A program made the position numbers and the translations under genes. Shown here one piece after another: positions 43,278 to 50,532 of a stretch of 50,532 nt of DNA. A model generated the notes under the pieces. That model was not told where the DNA came from, ran no database searches, and saw only the letters and a program-made list of their open reading frames with translations. Positions within the stretch are counted from its first letter, which is position 1, and every line of letters begins with the position of its first letter. This DNA comes from Pelagibacterales bacterium SAG-MED17 (GTDB lineage: Bacteria; Pseudomonadota; Alphaproteobacteria; Pelagibacterales; Pelagibacteraceae): positions 1-50,532 of the forward strand of contig JACWDO010000005.1 of assembly GCA_014654115.1 (NCBI GenBank). Direction: 5' to 3'.

Positions 43278-43964
43278 ATGACACAAAAATTTACCATTCT
43301 TTTTGATTTGGACGGGACTTTGATTGATACTGCACCTGATTTAATGAATGCCCACAATCATGTAATGAAAAAATTTGGCTATGAAACAAGGTCAACTGAT
43401 GAAATTAGAAATTTAGTAGGCAAAGGTGCCGAGTCGATGATAGGTCGATCTATGTGGAATCAAGCAAAAAAAGAATTAAAAAAAATTGATGATGAAGAAA
43501 TTAAATCCCAAATGGTTAAAGAATTCATAGATTATTATGGAAAAAATATTGCAAATGAGAGCAAACTAATTAAGGGTGTAAGTGAATTCTTGGTTTGGTG
43601 CAAAAATAATAATATTTCTATGGCTGTATGCACCAACAAAACAGAACATTTAGCAGTTGATCTTCTAAAACAAATAAAAATTTATGATTATTTTGAATAT
43701 GTTGCAGGTTATAATACTTTTGAGTACTGCAAACCTGATCCAAGACATTTAACTAGTGTAGTAGAAATTTTACAAGGCGATGTTAAAAAAACAATTATGG
43801 TTGGTGATAGCGAAACAGATGCTGATTCTGCAAAAAATGCGAATATGCCCTTTATTTTAGTTGAAGGTGGTTATACCGATAAAAATCCTAATGAAATTTA
43901 TCACAATTATCTTGTTAAAGATTTTATTAATTTGGAAAAATTAGTGTTGCCGTATATTAATTAA
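43278..43964 (+). CDS. gph: Phosphoglycolate phosphatase-like HAD hydrolase
   Basis: A 228-residue HAD phosphatase with the catalytic [14 protein letters not shown], a cap domain, the CTNKTEH Ser/Thr motif, KPDPRHL with the Lys, and the [12 protein letters not shown] metal motif. The Gph family removes 2-phosphoglycolate formed in DNA repair or oxygenation; the substrate is not proven. It is 14 bases before prpD on the same strand, probably only as a transcriptional neighbour. Confidence 0.83.
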   Translation: MTQKFTILFDLDGTLIDTAPDLMNAHNHVMKKFGYETRSTDEIRNLVGKGAESMIGRSMWNQAKKELKKIDDEEIKSQMVKEFIDYYGKNIANESKLIKGVSEFLVWCKNNNISMAVCTNKTEHLAVDLLKQIKIYDYFEYVAGYNTFEYCKPDPRHLTSVVEILQGDVKKTIMVGDSETDADSAKNANMPFILVEGGYTDKNPNEIYHNYLVKDFINLEKLVLPYIN

Positions 43965-43978
43965 ATAAAGGATATGTT

Positions 43979-45481
43979 TTGATATTACATAAAGTAAATG
44001 TTTACCCTTCAAAAATTGCTCTTCCAAAGAAAAAGCAATTAGCTTGGAAAATTGCAGAGATTGCGTCTGATAATGCTAAGTTAAATAGTGATGCAATTGA
44101 AATGTCAATTAATAGAATTATAGATAATGCTTCAGTTGCAATTGCTTCTTTAAATAGAAATCCAGTTATATCTGCTCGTGAAATGGCTAAAGCACACATG
44201 AGAAACGGCGGATCAACATTATTTGGAATTAATTCAAAAATAAAATTTGATGCAGAGTGGGCAGCTTGGGCAAATGGAACAGCTGTTAGAGAATTAGACT
44301 TTCATGATACTTTTTTAGCTGCAGACTACAGTCATCCTGGTGATAACATCCCACCTATTTTAGCAGTTGGACAAAAGCTTAAAAAAAGTGGATTAGATCT
44401 TTTAAGAGGAATAATTACTGGTTACGAAGTTCAAGTAAATTTAGTAAAAGGAATTTGTCTACACAAACATAAAATAGATCATATTGCTCATTTAGGACCA
44501 AGTGTTGCTGCTGGAATTGGATCAATGCTAAGATTAAATACCGAAACTATTTATCAAGCTGTTCAACAAGCACTTCATGTCACAATTTCAACGCGTCAAT
44601 CTAGAAAAGGTGCAATATCAAGTTGGAAAGCATATGCACCAGCTCACGCGGGTAAATTGGCGATAGAAGCTGTTGATAGAGCTATGAGAGGTGAAGGTGC
44701 TCCTAGTCCTATTTACGAAGGAGAAGACAGTGTTATTGCCAGAATACTAGATGGGAAAAATGCAAAGTATAGTGTTCCTTTACCAAAAACGAACGAGCCT
44801 AAAAAAGCTATATTAGAAACATATACAAAAGAATATTCGGCTGAATACCAAGCTCAAGCTCTCATAGATATTGGTAAAAAATTAAATAAAAAAATTTCAG
44901 ATCTAAAAAATATAAGAAAAATTGATATCTACACTAGTCACCATACTCATTTTGTAATTGGAACAGGTGCAAATGACCCTCAAAAAATGGATCCGAACGC
45001 TTCAAGAGAAACTTTAGATCACTCAATAATGTATATATTTGCTGTAGCTTTAGAGGATGCAGATTGGCATCATGTAAAATCATATACAAAAGCAAGAGCA
45101 AATAAAAAAAGTACTATTAAATTATGGAAAGCTATAACAACACATGAAGATAAGAAATGGACAAAAAAATATCATCATCCTGATCCAAAAAAGAAATCAT
45201 TTGGTGCAAGAATTGTTGTTACTTTAAATAATGGCAAAAAGATATCTGAAGAATTAGAGAGAGCTGATGCACATCCATATGGTGCAAGACCTTTTAAAAG
45301 AAAAGATTATATTAAAAAATTTTTAACTTTAACTGAAAATATTATTTCTAAAAAAGAAAGTGATAGGTTTTTAAAATCTGTTCAAAGTTTAAAAAAATTA
45401 AAAAAAGGTAATCTTAATAAATTAAATATTGAAGTGAGTAAAAAATATTTAAAAATTAATAATAAAAAGGGTATTTTTTAA
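43979..45481 (+). CDS. prpD: 2-Methylcitrate dehydratase
   Basis: An MmgE/PrpD family enzyme of 500 residues that dehydrates 2-methylcitrate in propionyl-CoA oxidation. Family segments include [24 protein letters not shown], the [21 protein letters not shown] block, and [12 protein letters not shown]. The start is a TTG with AAAGGA six bases before it. The only nearby ATG (43974) gives the mini-frame ATG-TTT-TGA, which overlaps the true start. It abuts prpB with no gap. Confidence 0.88.
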   Translation: MILHKVNVYPSKIALPKKKQLAWKIAEIASDNAKLNSDAIEMSINRIIDNASVAIASLNRNPVISAREMAKAHMRNGGSTLFGINSKIKFDAEWAAWANGTAVRELDFHDTFLAADYSHPGDNIPPILAVGQKLKKSGLDLLRGIITGYEVQVNLVKGICLHKHKIDHIAHLGPSVAAGIGSMLRLNTETIYQAVQQALHVTISTRQSRKGAISSWKAYAPAHAGKLAIEAVDRAMRGEGAPSPIYEGEDSVIARILDGKNAKYSVPLPKTNEPKKAILETYTKEYSAEYQAQALIDIGKKLNKKISDLKNIRKIDIYTSHHTHFVIGTGANDPQKMDPNASRETLDHSIMYIFAVALEDADWHHVKSYTKARANKKSTIKLWKAITTHEDKKWTKKYHHPDPKKKSFGARIVVTLNNGKKISEELERADAHPYGARPFKRKDYIKKFLTLTENIISKKESDRFLKSVQSLKKLKKGNLNKLNIEVSKKYLKINNKKGIF

Positions 45482-46378
45482 ATGCATTTTGTTGAAAAAG
45501 ATTTAACTCAAAAAAGATTAGATTTAGATACAAAATTAAAATCTAATAAAATTCTAAGAGTGCCTGGTGCTTATAATCCTTTGACAGCAAAATTGATTGA
45601 AGAAATTGGTTACGACGCAGTTTATGTATCTGGTGGAGTAATGGCAAATGATTTAGGGTTTCCTGATATTGGCTTAACCACTTTACAAGATGTTAGTACT
45701 AGATCTTATCTTATCTCGAGAGTAACAAATCTACCGACAATAGTTGATATTGATACTGGATTTAAATCTTGTAAAGAAACTATAGAAACATTTGAAGAGT
45801 TTGGCGTTGCTGCTGTTCATTTAGAGGATCAAATTGAACAAAAAAGATGTGGCCACTTGGATAACAAAGAGCTTATTTCTAAAGAGAAGATGGTCTCTAA
45901 AATTAAAGAATGTGTGAGTGCTAGAAAAGATACAAATTTTAAGATTATAGCTAGATCAGATGCAAAAAGTGTTGAAGGAATAGATAGCATGATCGACAGA
46001 TGTAAAGCATATGTGGATGCTGGTGCTGAAGTAATTTTTCCTGAGGCCTTAAAAGATGAAAGTGAGTTTGAATTAGTAAGAAAGTCTCTAGATTGTTATC
46101 TTTTAGCTAATATGACCGAGTTTGGAAAATCAAAATTACTAAATTATACTCAGTTACAGGACCTTGGATACAATATCGTTATATACCCTGTATCAACGCA
46201 AAGATTGGCAATGAAAAATGTGGAAGATGGATTGCGTGCTATTTTTGCTGATGGACATCAAAACAATATTATTGATAAAATGCAAACGCGGAAAAGATTA
46301 TACGATCTAGTTGAATACGAAAAATACAATTCTTTAGACGAAAAAATTTATAATTTTAATACAGACGGACACGAATAA
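45482..46378 (+). CDS. prpB: Methylisocitrate lyase
   Basis: Cleaves 2-methylisocitrate to pyruvate and succinate. The isocitrate lyase superfamily motif KRCGH is at residues 121-125. The preceding AAVHLEDQ and IVDIDTGF supply the metal-binding acids, and VPGAYNPLTAKL is near the start. 298 residues, the usual length for PrpB rather than AceA. Overlaps prpC by one base. Confidence 0.93.
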   Translation: MHFVEKDLTQKRLDLDTKLKSNKILRVPGAYNPLTAKLIEEIGYDAVYVSGGVMANDLGFPDIGLTTLQDVSTRSYLISRVTNLPTIVDIDTGFKSCKETIETFEEFGVAAVHLEDQIEQKRCGHLDNKELISKEKMVSKIKECVSARKDTNFKIIARSDAKSVEGIDSMIDRCKAYVDAGAEVIFPEALKDESEFELVRKSLDCYLLANMTEFGKSKLLNYTQLQDLGYNIVIYPVSTQRLAMKNVEDGLRAIFADGHQNNIIDKMQTRKRLYDLVEYEKYNSLDEKIYNFNTDGHE

Positions 46379-47502
46379 TGAGTGAAGAAATTAAAAAAGG
46401 ATTGCTTGGAATAGTTGTTGATGAAACAGAAGTTTCTAAAGTTATGCCTGAGATTAATTCTCTAACTTATAGAGGTTATGCTGCTCAAGATCTATGTGCA
46501 AAATGTAAATTTGAGGAAGTTGCATATCTAATTTTAAATGGTGAACTTCCAAGTAAGAAACAATTAAAAAAATTTGAAAAAGAAGAGAGAAAAGAAAGAA
46601 AATTATCTAAAACATTATTAGATGATATCAAAAAATTTCCAAAAAAAGCTCACCCCATGGATGTTGCAAGAACAGCAGTAAGTATTATGGGACTTGAGGA
46701 TAATGAAACGAAGGATAATTCACCTAAAGCAAACTTAAGAAAAGTAATGAGAATATTTGCAAAAACTCCAGTTGCGTTAGCTGCTTTTTATAGAGCGAGA
46801 AAAGGAAAAAAAATTATTCCACCAAAAAAGAACTTATCGTTTTCTGAAAACTTTTTTCATATGTGCTTTGGTAAAGTTCCAAACAAAGATATAGTTAAAG
46901 CTTTTGATGTATCTTTAATCCTATATGCTGAACACAGCTTTAATGTTTCAACTTTTACAGCTAGGACAATAACAAGTAGTTTATCTGATATTCATGGCGC
47001 AATCACTGGTGCTATAGCAAGTTTAAAAGGACCTCTTCATGGAGGTGCGAATGAAGAAGTCATGCATATGATGAATAAAATAAAAAAACCAGAGAACGCA
47101 CTTAAATGGATCAATAAAGCTTTAAAAAATAAAGATGTAGTAATGGGATTTGGTCATAGAGTTTATAAAAGTGGAGATTCAAGGGTTCCAACAATGAGAG
47201 AATATTTTGGAAAAGTTGCTAAAATCAAAAAAGATAAAAAGTATGAAAAAATTTATGACATTGTAGAAAAAGTAATGATTGATAGAAAAAATATCCACCC
47301 AAATGTAGACTACCCTACAGGGCCTACTTACCATTTGATGGGGTTTGATACTGATTTCTTCACACCAATTTTTGTAATTTCAAGAATTACAGGTTGGTCA
47401 GCTCATATTATTGAGCAGCATGCCGCCAATAAGCTAATTAGACCTTTAGCAAGCTATAAAGGCAGTAAACACCGTAAAGTTCTTCAATTAAATCAAAGAT
47501 AA
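46378..47502 (+). CDS. prpC: 2-Methylcitrate synthase
   Basis: A citrate-synthase-family enzyme of 374 residues that condenses propionyl-CoA with oxaloacetate. Catalytic His residues appear in LYAEHSFNVSTF and GFGHRVYK, with the conserved acid in a later PTGPTYHLMGFDTDFFTPIF block. GPLHGGANEEVMHMM is present. The prpD-prpB-prpC order makes 2-methylcitrate synthase the likely role, not the TCA enzyme. In SAR11, DMSP demethylation and propionate metabolism are both carbon inputs, so the link to dmdA is worth noting. Confidence 0.92.
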   Translation: MSEEIKKGLLGIVVDETEVSKVMPEINSLTYRGYAAQDLCAKCKFEEVAYLILNGELPSKKQLKKFEKEERKERKLSKTLLDDIKKFPKKAHPMDVARTAVSIMGLEDNETKDNSPKANLRKVMRIFAKTPVALAAFYRARKGKKIIPPKKNLSFSENFFHMCFGKVPNKDIVKAFDVSLILYAEHSFNVSTFTARTITSSLSDIHGAITGAIASLKGPLHGGANEEVMHMMNKIKKPENALKWINKALKNKDVVMGFGHRVYKSGDSRVPTMREYFGKVAKIKKDKKYEKIYDIVEKVMIDRKNIHPNVDYPTGPTYHLMGFDTDFFTPIFVISRITGWSAHIIEQHAANKLIRPLASYKGSKHRKVLQLNQR

Positions 47503-47504
47503 TC

Positions 47505-48512
47505 TTAAGAAAAAGCTTCTGTCCAAGAACCTCTTGTAGATGCTTTTGAATATTCAGTAGCCCTACCTTCAAAGAAGTTCATATGCTCAACTGCATTTAG
47601 CATTGTATCTAGCCATGTTAATGGATTCTTTTTAACATCATAAATTGGCTCTAGACCTAGTTGGTCCAATCTTCTGTTAGCTATAAATCTTATGTAACCT
47701 TTTACTTCAGCCGCAGTTAATCCCTCTAGTGGGCCCATCTCAAAGGCTAGATCAATAAAAGAATCTTCATGCGCAACAATTGTTCTGCAAGCCTCATAAA
47801 GCTCCTTTTTTAGTTGTGGCGTCCAGATTTCAGGATTTTCTTTAATAAATTCCTTAAAGATTCTGATCATTGAATTACAATGAAGTGTTTCATCTCTTAC
47901 TGACCAAGTAACAATCTGGCCCATTCCCTTCATTTTATTATGTCTTGGAAAGTTAAGTAAAATTGCAAAACTAGCAAATAACTGCAATCCTTCAGTGAAA
48001 GCACTAAATACCGCAACAGTTTTTGCTATATCTTCTTTTGAATTTACATTGAAGTTTTGCATGTAATCATACTTATCTTTCATTTCTTTATACTTCATAA
48101 ATGCTGAATACTCAGATTCAGGCATTCCAATTGTATCTAAAAGATGTGAATAAGCTGCAACATGAACGGTTTCCATCGATGCAAATGCAGTCATCATCAT
48201 TAAAACTTCAGTTGGTTTAAATACAGTTGTGTAATGTCTTAAATAGCAGTTGTTAACTTCAACGTCTGCTTGCGTAAAAAATCTAAAGATTTGAGTTAAT
48301 AAATTTTTTTCAGCTTGTGACAGATTTTTTTGCCAATCTCTTACATCATCGCCTAATGGAACTTCTTCAGGCAGCCAGTGAATTCTTTGTTGTGTTAACC
48401 ATGCATCATAACACCATGGATATCTAAAAGGTTTGTATACAGGGTTCTCAACTAATAGACCCATTTTTTTTGGTTGAATTATTTCTTTATTGATTTTTTC
48501 TGCTACTGACAC
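47505..48512 (-). CDS. nrdB: Class I ribonucleotide reductase small (beta) subunit
   Basis: The diiron-type subunit that generates the radical for NrdA. The metal ligands fit the class I pattern: Asp/Glu in QADVEVNNCYL, ETVHVAAYSHLL, TEGLQLFASF and RDETLHCNSM. I start it at the GTG at 48512 (MSVAEKINKE), eight bases after GAGGAG within the end of nrdA. The upstream GTG at 48521 would sit directly on that ribosome site. The nrdA stop overlaps by 10 bases. 335 residues. Confidence 0.92.
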   Translation of the reverse strand: MSVAEKINKEIIQPKKMGLLVENPVYKPFRYPWCYDAWLTQQRIHWLPEEVPLGDDVRDWQKNLSQAEKNLLTQIFRFFTQADVEVNNCYLRHYTTVFKPTEVLMMMTAFASMETVHVAAYSHLLDTIGMPESEYSAFMKYKEMKDKYDYMQNFNVNSKEDIAKTVAVFSAFTEGLQLFASFAILLNFPRHNKMKGMGQIVTWSVRDETLHCNSMIRIFKEFIKENPEIWTPQLKKELYEACRTIVAHEDSFIDLAFEMGPLEGLTAAEVKGYIRFIANRRLDQLGLEPIYDVKKNPLTWLDTMLNAVEHMNFFEGRATEYSKASTRGSWTEAFS

Positions 48513-50440
48513 GATAAACACTCCTCATAGTCTTGTTGGTTATTACTTTCGTCTTTTGATTTATAAACATTTGCTGCAATGTCAGTTGAATTTGCATCAT
48601 TAACATTCTCAGCACGTTGTATTGATTTAGACCTACAGTAGTAAAGACTCTTCAATCCTTTCTTCCATGCTTGGAAGTGGATTTGATGTAAATCTTTTTT
48701 ATGTACATCTGCAGGTAAAAATAAATTAATAGATTGAGCTTGTGAAATGTGTGGAGTTCTATCTGCACTTAAATCTACAAGCCATCTTTGATCTAACTCA
48801 AAAGCTGTTTTAAAAACATCTTTTTCTTCTTGAGTTAAAAAATCTAAATGTGAAACAGATCCTTGGTTTGTTGTAATAGTTGACCAAACTTCGTCTGTAT
48901 CTTTTCCATGTTTTTCCAATAGTTGTCTTAAATATTTATTTCGAACATTAAACGAGCCTGATAATGTTTTATGGGTAAAGCTGTTAGCCGCTATAGGTTC
49001 AACACCAGGAGATGTTCCACCACATATAATTGAAATAGAAGCCGTAGGTGCAATTGCAGTTTTATTAGAAAATCTTTCCATTATTCCGTAGTCAGCCGCA
49101 TCTGGACACGCTCCTCTTTCCTCAGCCAAGTCTTTTGATGCCTTATCAACATGCTTTTGAATATGTTCAAACATTTTTTTATTCCAAACTTTGCTCATAA
49201 CAGACTCTATTGGGATCATTTTTTTTTGATAGTAAGAGTGAAGACCCATAACACCAAGACCAACACTTCTTTCTCTTAGTGCTGAGTAAGTGGCATCACT
49301 AAATTGCTCAGGAGCATTTTCAATGAAATCTGTCATTACATTATCTAAAAATCTCATCACATCTCCTATGAAATTTTCATCATCTTTCCATTCATCATAT
49401 TTTTCAATGTTCAAGGATGACAAACAACATACTGCTGTTCTATCTCTTCCATCTTTGTCAATTCCCGTTGGTAGAGTTATCTCACTACATAAATTTGAGG
49501 TCTTCACAGTCAAGCCTGCAAGCTTATGATGTTGTGGAATTTGTCTGTTAACAGTATCAATAAATATAATATATGGCTCTCCTGTTTCTATTCTTGCCGT
49601 AAGTAGTCTTATCCATAAATTTCTTGCAGATACAGTTGCTTGAACTGCTCCATCTTTTGGACTTTTAAGTCCCCATTGTTCATCTAATTCAACAGCTCTC
49701 ATGAAGGCATCTGAAACTAAAACACCGTGGTGTAAATTTAAAGACTTTCTATTCGGATCTCCTCCAGTTGGTCTTCTCATCTCAATAAACTCTTCAATTT
49801 CTGGATGATCTATTGGTATATAACAGGCAGCTGAACCTCTTCTTAATGAGCCTTGGCTAATTGCCATTGTTAAAGAGTCCATTACCTTAATAAATGGAAT
49901 TATACCTGAAGTTTTACCAACTCTTCCTATCTTTTCGCCAATTGATCTAAGGTTTCCCCAGTAACTTCCAATACCCCCACCTCTAGCTGCAAGCCAGACA
50001 TTCTCACTCCATAGATCAAGAATACCATTAAGGCTATCGCTAGCTTCATTTAAAAAACAAGATATCGGTAATCCTCTTGTTGTTCCGCCATTTGATAAAA
50101 CTGGTGTTGCTGGCATAAACCAAAGGTTACTAATATAATTATATAATCTTTGAGCATGTAGATTGTCATCAGCGTAGTGACTTGCAACTCTAGCAAATAA
50201 ATCTTGAAAAGACTCGTTTGCTCCAAGATATCTATCTGTAAGAGTAGCTTTACCGAAGTCAGTTAAATTATCATCTCTACTTCTATCAATTTTAATTGTT
50301 ATGCCTTTTGAATTTTGAAATAGTTCTGTTTCACTATTAAGAGAAAATAAATCTAATCTTTTATCTTTAGAGTCTTGATTCACTTCTGGTGTATAATCAG
50401 AGACAGCTTTCCTGATAGCTTGTGATAAAATCTTATTCAT
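48503..50440 (-). CDS. nrdA: Class I ribonucleotide reductase large (alpha) subunit
   Basis: Reduces ribonucleoside diphosphates. The catalytic trio Asn-x-Cys-x-Glu appears as SNLCSEI, the redox cysteine pair as PISCFL and AVCCLSSLN, and the C-terminal thioredoxin-facing pair as ECLSCQ. At 645 residues it is short. No ATP-cone is seen at the N-terminus, which begins MNKILSQAIRKAVSDYTPEV, so overall activity control by dATP through a cone is not expected. AAGGAG lies before the ATG. It overlaps nrdB, forming an operon. Confidence 0.95.
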   Translation of the reverse strand: MNKILSQAIRKAVSDYTPEVNQDSKDKRLDLFSLNSETELFQNSKGITIKIDRSRDDNLTDFGKATLTDRYLGANESFQDLFARVASHYADDNLHAQRLYNYISNLWFMPATPVLSNGGTTRGLPISCFLNEASDSLNGILDLWSENVWLAARGGGIGSYWGNLRSIGEKIGRVGKTSGIIPFIKVMDSLTMAISQGSLRRGSAACYIPIDHPEIEEFIEMRRPTGGDPNRKSLNLHHGVLVSDAFMRAVELDEQWGLKSPKDGAVQATVSARNLWIRLLTARIETGEPYIIFIDTVNRQIPQHHKLAGLTVKTSNLCSEITLPTGIDKDGRDRTAVCCLSSLNIEKYDEWKDDENFIGDVMRFLDNVMTDFIENAPEQFSDATYSALRERSVGLGVMGLHSYYQKKMIPIESVMSKVWNKKMFEHIQKHVDKASKDLAEERGACPDAADYGIMERFSNKTAIAPTASISIICGGTSPGVEPIAANSFTHKTLSGSFNVRNKYLRQLLEKHGKDTDEVWSTITTNQGSVSHLDFLTQEEKDVFKTAFELDQRWLVDLSADRTPHISQAQSINLFLPADVHKKDLHQIHFQAWKKGLKSLYYCRSKSIQRAENVNDANSTDIAANVYKSKDESNNQQDYEECLSCQ

Positions 50441-50456
50441 TTAGCTCCTTTTTTGT

Positions 50457-50462
50457 ATTATA
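50457..50462 (-). promoter_or_regulatory. -10 box of the nrdAB promoter
   Basis: A perfect TATAAT on the minus strand, 17 bases upstream of the nrdA ATG and just before a strong AAGGAG site (50445-50450). The -35 region would overlap the first NrdR-like box. Confidence 0.5.
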
Positions 50463-50477
50463 CTTAATTTAGTAAAA

Positions 50478-50524
50478 CAACTAGATGTTGTATGATGGTT
50501 TGGTAATTACACTATATAACCAAC
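50478..50524. promoter_or_regulatory. Two candidate NrdR boxes upstream of nrdA
   Basis: The box at 50478-50493 keeps the core of the NrdR palindrome (C-x-A-x-AT-x-T-x-G) within an ACAAC...GTTGT inverted repeat. The second (50509-50524) matches the first ten positions, ACACTATATA, but not the other half. The starts are 31 bases apart, the spacing reported for paired NrdR boxes, and the first overlaps the expected -35. I infer NrdR repression of nrdAB. No nrdR gene is in the window. Confidence 0.5.
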
Positions 50525-50532
50525 AAATCAAT

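Overview
The window is AT-rich, gene-dense and mostly intergenic-free, with many 1-8 bp gene overlaps. It carries a DmdA-like DMSP demethylase, the methylcitrate genes prpD-prpB-prpC, glucosylglycerate synthesis genes, an L-fuconate dehydratase and many small secreted proteins. Together these point to a marine alphaproteobacterium of the SAR11 clade (Pelagibacterales). No rRNA, CRISPR array, insertion sequence or recombinase gene was seen.

Left accessory region (1-5660). A gene cut by the window edge, a small hypothetical gene and the 3' half of a tRNA-Thr without its 5' half are followed by a DUF2061 gene. Then comes a minus-strand unit tRNA-Leu(TAA), nadK, dmdA. The tRNA-Leu is the insertion point of two tandem mini-islands of about 1.3 kb each. 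Its 5' half plus promoter occurs three times (2920, 4281 and about 5583). The islands carry only small membrane, lipoprotein and outer-membrane barrel genes, share similar ends, and have no integrase.

Envelope region (5665-15950). After gpgP-gpgS (compatible solute glucosylglycerate) comes an eight-gene locus of exported proteins in converging and diverging operons. It has one CsgG/FlgT-like protein, a large protein with a Ser/Thr/Gln-rich tail, a second FlgT_N-like protein, a lipoprotein, and two pairs of paralogues. I cannot match it to a described system. It is the best candidate here for an uncharacterised envelope or surface assembly machine.

Metabolic and small-protein region (15965-25578). 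This holds a hydroxyacid dehydrogenase with a 2-keto-4-pentenoate hydratase-type enzyme, DUF4149 and DUF4396 membrane proteins, a renalase-like flavoprotein, an FkbM methyltransferase, a tandem pair of secreted two-cysteine proteins with an overlapping mini-ORF, L-fuconate dehydratase, AzlCD, a gamma-glutamylcyclotransferase-like protein and a CinA-type protein.

Core region (25601-50440). A plus-strand run sfsA-map-purB-purC-purS-purQ-purL-bolA-grxD converges on a minus-strand block: a methyltransferase, rpsD, trmJ, cimA, cysS, nadE, class II DAHP synthase, a YdcF-like protein, glmS, and a GlmU reduced to its acetyltransferase half. Next is the plus-strand gph-prpD-prpB-prpC run, which converges on the minus-strand class I ribonucleotide reductase operon. 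That operon is preceded by two candidate NrdR boxes.
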